From positions 1-37,243 of the forward strand of contig JAGRNA010000078.1 in NCBI GenBank assembly GCA_020441005.1: DNA of 37,243 nt, given 5' to 3'. The position numbers and the translations under genes were made by a program. Source of the stretch: Leptospiraceae bacterium (lineage in GTDB: Bacteria > Spirochaetota > Leptospiria > Leptospirales > Leptonemataceae). Under the pieces are notes generated by a model. The model saw nothing but the letters and a program-made list of their open reading frames with translations, was not told where the DNA came from and did not search any database. Every line of letters begins with the position of its first letter. The stretch's first letter is position 1. This document shows, piece by piece, positions 8,998 to 17,197 of this stretch.

Positions 8998-11900
8998 ATG
9001 CTAAAACTGACTCGCTACTTTCTCAAACACGGCCGCGTAGCCAATATGGTATTCGTGCTCATCTTTGTGGCCGGCATCTTGTCTTCCTTGACCCTCGACC
9101 GCCAGCTCCATCCGCCTTTAAGCCTGGGGTTTATGAAGGTCACAACTGTTTATCCCGGAGCCAGTCCCGAAGATGTAGAAATCAATGTTACGAGCAAAAT
9201 TGAGGATCAGCTGCTGGAAGTCGAAAACATCAAGGATATGGATAGCATGTCCATGGAGAATCTTTCGATCATATTTCTGACTTTAGACTCTGATGACCGG
9301 GATCCGGAATTGACCAAAACCAATATTCGCGATGCTGTGGCCCGCGTGGCTGACCTGCCTGACAGCGTGACCCAAAAGCCCATCGTGGAGGAGATTCGCA
9401 CCACGAATATGCCGGTTATGGAAGTCGCCCTGCACGGCGATGTACCAGAGGAAGAATTGCGTAAACTGGCCCGCGATCTCGAGGATCTGTTTCTCGAAAG
9501 CAGCGGCGTAGGCGGAGTCTCGAAGGTTGGCTACCGCAAGCGTGAGGTGCAGATAGATGTCAGCATTGACCGTATGAAAGAAAACCGGATTTCCTTTGCC
9601 GAAATGATGAGCGCCGTCCAGGCCCGCAATGTCCGCTTGACTGGCGGCACAATTGAGTCTTTTGTTTCCGAAAAGAAAATTGTGACTCTGGCGGAATACG
9701 AAAAACTCCAGGATGTCGGTGAAGTAATTATCCGATCGAATTTCGGCGGCAATAATCTGCGGATCAAGGACGTGGCCAGGGTCCAGTCTGGTTTTGCCGA
9801 AGCGAATGTGCTCTATCGTACCCGCGGCCAGCCGTCTATCGCCCTGGTGGTAACCCAGCAGCCGAACGCCGATGTGATTGATCTATCGGACGACCTGCGT
9901 TCCAGTCTGGAACAGTTTCAGCAGGGTCTGCCCGGGGGAGTCAAGGCTGATATCGTTTTTGATTTTGCTGTCTATACGCGCATTATGCTCGATATGGTGA
10001 TCCAGAACGGGCTCTTCGGTTTTGCCCTGGTGCTGTTTGTGTTGTATGTATTTCTGGATGTGCGCAGCGCATTTTGGGCGGCGTTCGGAATTCCTTTTTC
10101 CATATTCGGGGCGTTAATCGTATTCAGCATCACCGGTATTTCCCTGAATCAAATTACGCTGGTTACCATGATTTTGGTTCTGGGTATTGTGGTCGATGAT
10201 GCGATAGTCATTGCCGAGAAAATTCATTCACTCAAGCAGAGCGGTATGGAAGCGCACGAAGCCGTACGCAAGGGTGTGCGCGAAATGATGCTGCCGGTTA
10301 CAGCCGCGATCATCACTACTATTCTCGCTTTTGCTCCGATCATGTTTATCGGCGGTATCTTTGGCAAGTTTTTGGGCGCAATCCCGGTTGTGTTGTCGTT
10401 GGTGCTGATTTTTTCCTGGATAGAATCAATTTTGTTTCTACCCAGTCATGTGCAGCATATTGATATTCCGCCGGAAATACCCCGTCGGATCCGCTGGCTG
10501 GAAAAAGTTAAGGAGTTTTACGAATATTCGATTCTGCTGTTTTTGCAGTACAAGTGGCGCGTACTGATTGCCTTTCTGGCGGGCCTGGTTATCAGTATTG
10601 CTGTTAGTGCATCTTTGCTGCGTTTCGTTCTGGATGAAAACATGGATCCGGATTTCTTTGCCGTGATTGTCGAAGCCCCCCAGGGAAACTCCCTGGAGTC
10701 CACAACGGCGATGCTGCCTGAGCTGGAAACAATGATAGAAAAAAGCATTCCGCCGCAATACCTGCAGAGTTATTCGACTCAAGTTGGTCATCATGATACG
10801 GACGCCGGAATTGTTGGTGGTGCCGGTCAATACAGCAACTGGGCCGTTATTACTGTGTATCTGATTCCGGCTGGTCAGCGTGACAGGACTTCCGAATCGA
10901 TGATGCAAACAGTGCGCCAGGGTCTGGAAGGTATGAATCAGGACGGGCGCTTTCAAAGGCTGGAACTGGTACAGTTGGGCGGCGGACTGGATGCGGGCAA
11001 GGCGGTCCAGGTCAGCTATATTTCCAATGATGATGAGCAGCTGCTGCAGATGGAAAAAGAAACCATGCAATTACTCAACTCAATTGCCGGAGTCAGTCTG
11101 GTCGAGAGCAGCCGGGTGCCAGGTAAAGAAGAGCTGCGTCTAAAACTTGATTATAAACGCCTGGCTCAGGTCGGAATCACGGCGCGGGATGTGGCCCAAA
11201 CAGTGCGGACTGCCTTTGACGGTACAGTGGTCACTGCAGTCCGCCGGCAGGGTGAAGAGATCGATTATCGTATTCGCTTGCAAAATCCGCATCAATTCCG
11301 GGCTGAAGGGGTCTTGCAGCTGCCCATTGCCAACAACCAGGGTGCGCTGATACCCTTATCCTATGTTGCCCGCACGGAGGCCCGGCCCGGTCTGGCTATG
11401 CTGCGGCACATGGACGGCAAGCGGTCAATCACGATCACGGCTAATGTGGATCAAGCTGTGACCACCCCTGGCAAAGTGAATGCCCAAATCAGTGAGCGCT
11501 TTCAGCCGCTGGCAGACAAAACCCCTGGTCTGCGGCTCAAAATGGGCGGTCAGGCCGAGGAAGAGATGGTCAGCCTGCGCGGATTGGCCTACGCGCTGAT
11601 CGTGGCCATGCTCGGAATCTATTTTCTTTTGGTCGTGCTGTTTGATTCCTACCGGCAGCCCTTTCTAATCATGTCGATAGTGCCCTTTGCGATCGGCGGA
11701 GTATTTTTAACCCTGCTGATTCACGGTATGCCGGTTACCATTGTATCTCTGATCGGGCTGCTAGGGTTGATTGGTGTGGTTGTGAATGATACAATTGTGA
11801 TGATCTCGCATTTAAACCGCAAAATCGCTGTGGAAGGCTTTTCTAGTGCGGTCATTGCTGCCGGAGTCAAGGAACGCTTTCGCCCGGTGATTTTAACAAC

Positions 11901-12087
11901 CTTGACCACCTTTGCCGGCCTTCTGCCCACCTGCTATGGAATCGGCGGCGATCTGCCGGACATCCGGCCTATGGTTCTGACAATGGCCTGGGGATTGATG
12001 TTCAGTACAGTGATCACGCTGGGCTTTATACCGGTATTGTACGCCGTGCTGGGCAGCCGTAAAGCCGCCCAGGCGGGTCATGAATAG
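8998..12087 (+). CDS. RND-family efflux transporter permease (AcrB/MdtB type)
   Basis: This 1029-residue inner-membrane proton-driven pump has the duplicated RND layout: a membrane helix near residue 15, a large periplasmic porter region, six membrane helices, then a second copy of the same. The proton-relay aspartate pair of TM4 is visible in GIVVDDAIVIAEKI. The equivalent second-half segment reads VVNDTIVMISHLN and lacks the lysine found in AcrB TM10. Other family stretches are FMKVTTVYPGASPEDVE and GQAEEEMVSLRG. No membrane-fusion protein or outer-membrane channel gene is next to it, so it must borrow partners encoded elsewhere. The PAS histidine kinase starts 6 bases after the stop without its own ribosome site, implying an operon. 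Confidence 0.93.
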   Translation: MLKLTRYFLKHGRVANMVFVLIFVAGILSSLTLDRQLHPPLSLGFMKVTTVYPGASPEDVEINVTSKIEDQLLEVENIKDMDSMSMENLSIIFLTLDSDDRDPELTKTNIRDAVARVADLPDSVTQKPIVEEIRTTNMPVMEVALHGDVPEEELRKLARDLEDLFLESSGVGGVSKVGYRKREVQIDVSIDRMKENRISFAEMMSAVQARNVRLTGGTIESFVSEKKIVTLAEYEKLQDVGEVIIRSNFGGNNLRIKDVARVQSGFAEANVLYRTRGQPSIALVVTQQPNADVIDLSDDLRSSLEQFQQGLPGGVKADIVFDFAVYTRIMLDMVIQNGLFGFALVLFVLYVFLDVRSAFWAAFGIPFSIFGALIVFSITGISLNQITLVTMILVLGIVVDDAIVIAEKIHSLKQSGMEAHEAVRKGVREMMLPVTAAIITTILAFAPIMFIGGIFGKFLGAIPVVLSLVLIFSWIESILFLPSHVQHIDIPPEIPRRIRWLEKVKEFYEYSILLFLQYKWRVLIAFLAGLVISIAVSASLLRFVLDENMDPDFFAVIVEAPQGNSLESTTAMLPELETMIEKSIPPQYLQSYSTQVGHHDTDAGIVGGAGQYSNWAVITVYLIPAGQRDRTSESMMQTVRQGLEGMNQDGRFQRLELVQLGGGLDAGKAVQVSYISNDDEQLLQMEKETMQLLNSIAGVSLVESSRVPGKEELRLKLDYKRLAQVGITARDVAQTVRTAFDGTVVTAVRRQGEEIDYRIRLQNPHQFRAEGVLQLPIANNQGALIPLSYVARTEARPGLAMLRHMDGKRSITITANVDQAVTTPGKVNAQISERFQPLADKTPGLRLKMGGQAEEEMVSLRGLAYALIVAMLGIYFLLVVLFDSYRQPFLIMSIVPFAIGGVFLTLLIHGMPVTIVSLIGLLGLIGVVVNDTIVMISHLNRKIAVEGFSSAVIAAGVKERFRPVILTTLTTFAGLLPTCYGIGGDLPDIRPMVLTMAWGLMFSTVITLGFIPVLYAVLGSRKAAQAGHE

Positions 12088-12093
12088 TCGCTG

Positions 12094-13764
12094 ATGGACA
12101 TTAAGACTTTATTCATCAGCGTATCGATTATTTCGATTCCGGCCCTCGCGCTTTCTATCTATATTTATTGGGTTCATTCACGCACTCATTTGGGAGCTCG
12201 CTATTGGCTCCTCGCAGTGGCGCTGATTACAGTTTCGACCCTGCTTTTTGCGCTTGTGAAGGTTGTTCCGCCCTTTGTGACGATTCATGCGGGTAATACA
12301 ATGCTGTTGTCGGCACCGATATTTATCACCATCAGCATCGGTCGCTTTTTTACGAAGCCGCCAGGCAGGATCCTGATTGGTATGGAAATCGGCGCCATAA
12401 TTATTTTTAATATTTTGGCGCCCTTTGCATCTACCCGGGAGCGGATTGCATTGTTTGCCCTGATTTTTGCGTTTCTGTGGTTTTACCCGGGACTGTTTCT
12501 GGTCAGACAGGCCTGGCAGGGTATCTATCGGGTGTTGGCGTTTATTTTTTTTACTGCCGCCGCTGTATCCCTCTTTAGAGCCGTTGGGACCTGGCTGGGT
12601 CCGGATCTGGATACCCTATTGGAGGGAGATCTGGTCCAGCAGATATCAATTGCCTTTATGTTGATTATCTGGATGGTGATGATCACCGGTTATATATTGC
12701 TGCAGTATTCGCGCGCTCTGGATCAGGTCAATCAGGAGACAGCCAAACTAAGACTGGCCATTGATCAAAACCCCCAGGCCATTTCGATTTCTGATGTGGA
12801 CGGCAGGATAACAACAGCCAATGAAGCTTTCGCCCAAAGCAGCGGCTACACAATTGCCGAGCTCATTGGCCAAAATCATCGCATCCTGAAATCCGGACAG
12901 CATCCCCGTTCGATGTACCAGGATATGTGGCAGGAACTTTTGGCCGGCAACCCCTGGAAGGGGGAAATCCTGAATAAAAAGAAAAATGGAGAACTCTATT
13001 GGGAGTATGCTGTGATTAGTCCGATTTTGACAGCCGGCCGGCAGGTATCCGGATTTTTTGCCGTTAAAGAGAATATCACCGAGCAAAAATGCTTACAAGA
13101 GTTTAAAAGCCGCATTGAAAATTTGATGAAACATGATCTCAAAACTCCTCTAAATGCTGTCATCAATCTGCCGGACCTGATTTTAGAGGGGGCCAACCTG
13201 GATGATGATCAAAAAGAGTATCTGCAAATCATTCAAAAAAGCGGTGAGACTATGCTGGATCAAATCAGTCGTTCGCTGGATTTATACAAAATTGAGTCCG
13301 GTCAGTATGCTTTGCATAAGGAGCCCGTTTCCATAACCGAAATTGTTGAGGAAATCGAGATGTCTTTGACGGCAGCCACTGTAGAACAGTCGATTGTAAT
13401 TGAAAAACAGCTAAATGTAGCCGCTAGCAGCATTACAACGGACCGAATACTGCTGTATCGGTTGCTGTCCAATATTATTAAAAATGCAGTGGAAGCTGCA
13501 CCGGCCCGCAGCCAGGTGACCATTCAGGCAGAGCAATCTGCAGCAGGGCTGCAAATACATTTTCATAATGTGGGCGTTATACCGGTTGAAATCCGGCCTT
13601 TGCTTTTCAATACCATCGCTCCAAGCCAGAAGCAAGGGGGCACCGGCCTCGGTACGTATAGCGCCCGGTTGATTGCCGATGCGCTCGGATTTCAGATATC
13701 TTTTGTCTCAACAGCCGAAAGTGGCACCTGCGTGACCATATCCATCCCGATCGACAAGTTATAA
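12094..13764 (+). CDS. Membrane PAS sensor histidine kinase
   Basis: The first 205 residues form about six to seven membrane helices. A PAS domain follows (about 215-330; LRLAIDQNPQAISISDVDGR, then FFAVKENITEQK), then a HisKA dimerisation domain with the phospho-acceptor His347 in LMKHDLKTPLNAVINLP. The ATPase domain has an intact N box (LLSNIIKNAVEAAP) and a G2 box (GGTGLGTYSARLIADALG). The G1 box reads FHNVGVIP, where the usual DxGxG Asp and Gly have changed, so ATP binding may be altered. It follows the RND pump gene with a 6-base gap and is likely co-expressed with it, suggesting control of the pump or sensing of its substrate. No response regulator gene is adjacent. Confidence 0.9.
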   Translation: MDIKTLFISVSIISIPALALSIYIYWVHSRTHLGARYWLLAVALITVSTLLFALVKVVPPFVTIHAGNTMLLSAPIFITISIGRFFTKPPGRILIGMEIGAIIIFNILAPFASTRERIALFALIFAFLWFYPGLFLVRQAWQGIYRVLAFIFFTAAAVSLFRAVGTWLGPDLDTLLEGDLVQQISIAFMLIIWMVMITGYILLQYSRALDQVNQETAKLRLAIDQNPQAISISDVDGRITTANEAFAQSSGYTIAELIGQNHRILKSGQHPRSMYQDMWQELLAGNPWKGEILNKKKNGELYWEYAVISPILTAGRQVSGFFAVKENITEQKCLQEFKSRIENLMKHDLKTPLNAVINLPDLILEGANLDDDQKEYLQIIQKSGETMLDQISRSLDLYKIESGQYALHKEPVSITEIVEEIEMSLTAATVEQSIVIEKQLNVAASSITTDRILLYRLLSNIIKNAVEAAPARSQVTIQAEQSAAGLQIHFHNVGVIPVEIRPLLFNTIAPSQKQGGTGLGTYSARLIADALGFQISFVSTAESGTCVTISIPIDKL

Positions 13765-13847
13765 TCCTGAACAACTGGCTGGTGCGTGCGCATATCGATC
13801 GACCTGGATAGCGGCACTGAATCCGGGCAGACATCCGGGCAGAACTA

Positions 13848-14057
13848 AACCCCCGAATGCGAGGGTTGGGCTGGACACTGGAGGAGGGCAAACTAAATAC
13901 CTGTTCACTGAAAGGTCGGCCTGGAACGCATCGCTGAGCCAATTCATGCACGCTTATCATAAGACAAGTAATTTGTCAAGGTTTTTTAGAAATCCGATGA
14001 TTTTCGAAAAATTGGATTTCTTGTCACACCCTTGTGGTATGATAAAATCAGGGGTGT
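13848..14057 (+). repeat. Intergenic repeat element, copy 1
   Basis: This element shares a modular architecture with the one at 23386-23590, in the same orientation. In order: an AACCCCCGAATGCGAGGGTT imperfect hairpin (13848-13867), about 85 bases of diverged sequence, CTTATCATAAG (13953-13963), a TTTGTCAAG block, a T-run, TTTCGAAAAAT, and CTTGTCACACCCTTGTGG (14020-14037) ending in an extended -10 TG-G-TATGAT (to 14043). CTTATCATAAG lies exactly 67 bases from CTTGTC in both copies. In this copy AGAAATCC and GGATTTCT form a perfect 8-base inverted repeat around the TTTTCGAAAA core. A promoter/operator module or a small repetitive element is likely. Confidence 0.7.
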
Positions 14058-14242
14058 ATTTACTTTCCCGATTTGAGCTCTCCAGGCCATCCTGGTTTGG
14101 TTCGGAAGATGGTTGTTTGAATACTGCGGCCCTCCGCGCCGAAAACGAATGATTGCAAACTCGGCTGGATCGCCTGGCAAATCTGGAAAGGCGACTGATC
14201 AGACTAGAGCAAAGATCGGAACAAAGATTGGCGCGCCGCTAA
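14039..14242 (+). pseudogene. Small coiled-coil ORF interrupted by an in-frame TGA
   Basis: From the ATG inside repeat copy 1 (14039, MIKSGVYLLSRF) the frame runs to NTAALRAENE, meets TGA at 14150-14152, and continues in the same frame as LQTRLDRLANLERRLIRLEQ to a TAA at 14240-14242. The residues on both sides of the TGA form one continuous leucine-heptad coiled coil, so the stop looks like a nonsense mutation in a formerly longer small protein. The pattern (AALRAENE-LQTRLDRL) resembles coiled-coil N-termini of some transposase accessory proteins and regulators, but it is too short to assign. It may be a decayed gene once driven by the repeat-borne promoter. Confidence 0.4.
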
Positions 14243-14314
14243 TAGGGAGCTTTACCTGCCCGACTTCTGGTGCAGTTTCTCCGTGTGCAGCGCAGATGAA
14301 TGGGTTCAACTAGA

Positions 14315-15643
14315 TCAAACCGGAGTGTTCAACCTGATACTAGCGGCTTGGGCAGGAATCGCTTGCAGGGGTACTGTCAGAGTGGCCTCAAATTGGTCCT
14401 TATCCAGGCGCTCCTGATAAGTCCCTCCAATCCGATCGAGTCGCTCGCGGATGGTCTGTCGACCAACTCCTTTAATTTTATTGCTATTCCGATGATATGA
14501 GCTTGGTGATTGGAGTGTAATCATCAATTGCTCGCCTTGCTGCAGTAACGACCACTGAGTGGCTCCGATGCCATATTTAATGTCGTTAGTCGCAATTTCC
14601 TTGATGGCCGCGAGCAATATCGGTTTATGTTTGCGGGGCAGACGTTCTGCCAGTTCTGTTGTAATAGTGGCATCTGTATGGAAAAAAATCTGTCGACCCA
14701 GATTCGTGTAACGCTGAATTAACATACCTTGCAGATAAAAAACAAAGTCGGATTGCAAAGCGCCCAGATTGGCTTTTTCATTTACATTATTGCGTAATTG
14801 CTGTTGAATAGAAGTAGCCGCCTTTTCGATTCGTTCGATCAATGCAGTCTGGCCACTGCCTGTCCCTGCCAGCCGACGACAAAGGACCATTAACTCTCCC
14901 AGGGGTGCCCCGATATCATCATGCAAATCCGCAAAAATCAGATTTCGTTCGCGTTCCATCTGCAGATCACTGACAAGGGCAGCCTGCTGACTCTCCGCTG
15001 CCAGGGCTCGGCGACTACTTTTTAAAACTCGTTTATTGAACAATTCGGCCCGTAAATTGCTATAGATCAGTTTGGCGTTCAAGTGATACATATAGAATTG
15101 TAAGCCACAAGCTAAAAACAGGCTGAGGAGCGAGGCATAAGCCAGAATCATCCGGCGCAATGCAAAACCGACTGGCAGATTCGCACCGGATATTCGTAAA
15201 AGATAATAAGATACTATTGCCAGCCAGAAGGTAATAAAGCTGCCTGGCCTGAGCATCTGTGTTAGACTGCTCAAGTAAAGCGCTACCGGTAAGCCCATCC
15301 AGGTAATAGCATAATACCAGGCTACTGCGCCGTGAAAATGCGATTCAATTTCGGCCAGTGCGAAAAGCCCTAATGCCACATTGGAGAACAGTTGTCTTCT
15401 TTGAAAAGATTGCAAACGGGCGATTAAAAATGTGGAAACGCAACTGCCAATCTGGATGATGCGCAACACCGCGTTTGTGAAATGATCCTGGCGCCATTCG
15501 ATAAATAAAAGAATGCTGATAAAGATGGCCCCAATGAGGCATATGTAGCGCAGGCCCCCCAACCGCTGCTCCAATACCCTGCGGTTGGTTTCATTAAGCG
15601 ACGGCCAAAACAGGCGCGATACAGCCATGCCATGTCTGATCAC
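14315..15643 (-). CDS. Sensor histidine kinase HK1 (NarL/DesK-type, degenerate G1 box)
   Basis: Six membrane helices fill about residues 32-192, followed by a coiled-coil linker and a HisKA_3-like box, FADLHDDIGAPLGELMVLC, with acceptor His241. The ATPase domain has an N-box-like IKEIATNDIKYG (347-358) and a G2-like GVGRQTIRERLDRIGG (392-407). The G1 position reads TLQSPSSYH in place of DxGxG. The same unusual arrangement occurs in HK2 (18553-21003), so the two kinases are paralogs. It starts with GTG at 15643, overlapping the stop of the response regulator gene (GTGA), so the two are translationally coupled. It should phosphorylate or dephosphorylate RR1; whether it autophosphorylates with this G1 change is open. 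Confidence 0.85.
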   Translation of the reverse strand: MIRHGMAVSRLFWPSLNETNRRVLEQRLGGLRYICLIGAIFISILLFIEWRQDHFTNAVLRIIQIGSCVSTFLIARLQSFQRRQLFSNVALGLFALAEIESHFHGAVAWYYAITWMGLPVALYLSSLTQMLRPGSFITFWLAIVSYYLLRISGANLPVGFALRRMILAYASLLSLFLACGLQFYMYHLNAKLIYSNLRAELFNKRVLKSSRRALAAESQQAALVSDLQMERERNLIFADLHDDIGAPLGELMVLCRRLAGTGSGQTALIERIEKAATSIQQQLRNNVNEKANLGALQSDFVFYLQGMLIQRYTNLGRQIFFHTDATITTELAERLPRKHKPILLAAIKEIATNDIKYGIGATQWSLLQQGEQLMITLQSPSSYHRNSNKIKGVGRQTIRERLDRIGGTYQERLDKDQFEATLTVPLQAIPAQAASIRLNTPV

Positions 15644-16302
15644 GATGCTGAAAGCAGTCCTTGTTCCTGACAGAGGCGTAGCAAGGCCAGCTTATTGTTT
15701 ACCTCAAGTTTTTTGTAAATATTCTTTACATGACTGCGGACTGTTTCTTCGCTGATTTTGAGCACATCGGCAATTTGAATTTTGCTGCGACCGGTAGTGT
15801 ACTGTTCCAGAATCTGAATCTCGCGGCTGGTCAATTTCGCGTTCAGGTTCGAATGCTTTGTCGTACCTTGCTGATCCCGAATCGAATACAATATTTTATG
15901 GGCGACGCCAGGTGAAAGAACCGCACCGCCGTTCATCACATCAATCAGAGCATTTTGCATGCTTTGCAGCTCTGGTTTAAAGATATAGCCGCTTGCGCCC
16001 AGCTGTATGGATCGTAGAATGACTTCTTCACTGCATACATTCGTCAGCATGACTACCGGCAGTTTCGACAAGTGCAGCCTGATTTCATAGAGAATTTCCA
16101 TGCCGCAGCAATCGGCTAAATGAATATCAACAAAGATCAGATCCAGATTCTGTACAAACTCAGGCAATTTCGGTTTGCCTGTATCATTCCAAATAGTCAG
16201 GTTTGCTTCAGGTAGTGCTGACTGGAGTTCCTTTTGAAAGTAAGTGCAAAACTGCAAATCGTCGTCAATCAAAGCGGCATGCAATGCTGTGTTTTGTTTC
16301 AT
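15640..16302 (-). CDS. NarL/LuxR-family response regulator RR1
   Basis: The N-terminal receiver domain has the acidic pocket (LIDDD), phospho-acceptor Asp59 in LIFVDIHL, the Thr87 switch in VVMLTN and Lys109 in GYIFKPE. A LuxR-type helix-turn-helix follows near residues 155-210 (LTSREIQILEQYTTGRSK, then EETVRSHVKNIYKKLEV). It is a complete DNA-binding regulator that should be activated by phosphorylation. It is first in the RR1-HK1 operon and overlaps HK1 by four bases. A nested pair of inverted repeats at 16349-16397 lies just upstream and may be its operator or promoter region. Confidence 0.93.
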   Translation of the reverse strand: MKQNTALHAALIDDDLQFCTYFQKELQSALPEANLTIWNDTGKPKLPEFVQNLDLIFVDIHLADCCGMEILYEIRLHLSKLPVVMLTNVCSEEVILRSIQLGASGYIFKPELQSMQNALIDVMNGGAVLSPGVAHKILYSIRDQQGTTKHSNLNAKLTSREIQILEQYTTGRSKIQIADVLKISEETVRSHVKNIYKKLEVNNKLALLRLCQEQGLLSAS

Positions 16303-16348
16303 TCCCCGGCCCTTTTACTGCTCGTGCCCATGGTGCAAAAAAGGGTCG

Positions 16349-16397
16349 AATTTGTCAAAAAATACTTTTATTAAGTAAATCTAATTATTGACAAATT
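16349..16397. promoter_or_regulatory. Nested inverted repeats upstream of RR1
   Basis: A perfect 10-base inverted repeat (AATTTGTCAA at 16349-16358, TTGACAAATT at 16388-16397) encloses a smaller dyad TACTT-TTATT-AAGTA (16363-16377). Each outer arm contains a TTGACA-like -35 element, one on each strand. The words AATTTGTCAA and AAGTA also occur in the two large repeats, so one regulator could bind all three places. Confidence 0.45.
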
Positions 16398-16540
16398 GCG
16401 GGAGCCGTAAATCTGTAAATAGCCTAAACAGGTCATTTTCAGCAGGACTTGATCAAATCGTGCTCCTGGAGAATGGGGAATCGATGCTGGCGTAAAGCAT
16501 TTGTTCCTTCTGATTCGATTATTATGCATCGGACATTAGT

Positions 16541-16572
16541 GGCACATTGCATTAAGAACATTGCAATGTGCC
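16541..16572. repeat. Perfect 11-base hairpin
   Basis: GGCACATTGCA (16541-16551) and TGCAATGTGCC (16562-16572) pair across a 10-base loop. It lies 42 bases beyond the end of the lipoprotein gene at 16615. There is no T-run on either side, so it is not a standard terminator. It shares the core TGCAATG/CATTGCA with the hairpin at 17173-17202. Confidence 0.55.
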
Positions 16573-16614
16573 GCGAAATCACATCTCAAAACTTAAGCAA
16601 CATACTATACTGTT

Positions 16615-17028
16615 TTACTTAATCTTTGGTGTACGCAATGGATCCACATAGTCGTCGACCATTTTCTGTTGTTCTGCTGTCAGCTCCACAGCGTCCGTTT
16701 CAGATACTGTCCCTTCGCTAACAGAACGACAAGTGCCGGAATTCACACATGATGTGTAAGACGAATAACAGCTTGATGACGCCGAACACGAATAGTAGTA
16801 CGAAATGCAGCCACTTACATTCGTTGTACAGGAGTTAGAGCTTGTGCTGTACGAATTTCGGCTTATTACGGATAATAACCAGTACCACAGCCACCAATCG
16901 TCGTACGCGCTCGTATCGGGCTCGGAACCGCAAGCAGCAGCGCCAAATATCATAACTGGTAAAAGTACAAGCACTATGAGTACCTTAAACCAGACTCGTT
17001 CTCTGTTTTTTCTGACTAAATCAAACAT
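16615..17028 (-). CDS. Small Cys/Ser/Tyr-rich lipoprotein
   Basis: A basic N-terminus and hydrophobic core end in a lipobox (FGAAAC). The mature protein starts CGSEPD, passes an aromatic patch (DDWWLWYWLL), and then has a low-complexity Ser/Tyr region with six cysteines regularly spaced every 6-7 residues (SC, GC, SC, SC, SC, TC). The C-terminal tail is acidic and charged. ATG 17028 is chosen because AAGGAG lies 6 bases upstream; a longer in-frame start at 17052 is possible. I know no family for it. The regular cysteines suggest a disulfide-laddered repeat or cross-linked surface protein. It lies in an AT-rich cluster of small exported proteins between the two regulator/kinase pairs. Confidence 0.7.
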   Translation of the reverse strand: MFDLVRKNRERVWFKVLIVLVLLPVMIFGAAACGSEPDTSAYDDWWLWYWLLSVISRNSYSTSSNSCTTNVSGCISYYYSCSASSSCYSSYTSCVNSGTCRSVSEGTVSETDAVELTAEQQKMVDDYVDPLRTPKIK

Positions 17029-17062
17029 TTTTTCTCCTTTTGCATTTTTCAATTATGGAATC

Positions 17063-17197
17063 TTACGGTATGGACGCTAAACCAGGACTTTGACCGCAAC
17101 AGCCGATTACGGCATGCCGATAGTTCGCGACCGTCGCCCTGGTTAAACTCAATACAATAAACAGAAGCAGCTGTGCAATGATAGCAAGAGTGATCAT
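17063..17197 (-). CDS. Possible 44-residue membrane peptide
   Basis: A short frame starts MITLAIIAQLLLFIVLSLTR, a single hydrophobic segment, followed by about 24 mostly polar residues containing a Cys pair (IGCCGQS). An AAAGGAG ribosome-binding site lies 9 bases before the ATG at 17197, and an in-frame ATG also lies three codons earlier. The start codon sits inside a perfect 10-base hairpin (17173-17202), which could block translation. It lies between the two lipoprotein genes on the same strand. Coding is plausible but not proven. Confidence 0.4.
   Translation of the reverse strand: MITLAIIAQLLLFIVLSLTRATVANYRHAVIGCCGQSPGLASIP

Noticed and set aside
13848-14057. Repeat copies as insertion-sequence ends or CRISPR repeats
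   Set aside because: Only two long copies 9.5 kb apart, no transposase, no clear target-site duplication, and conserved blocks with variable filler, unlike either type.
16541-16572. Hairpin as a terminator for the lipoprotein gene
   Set aside because: No T-run follows on the minus strand, so it does not fit an intrinsic terminator.
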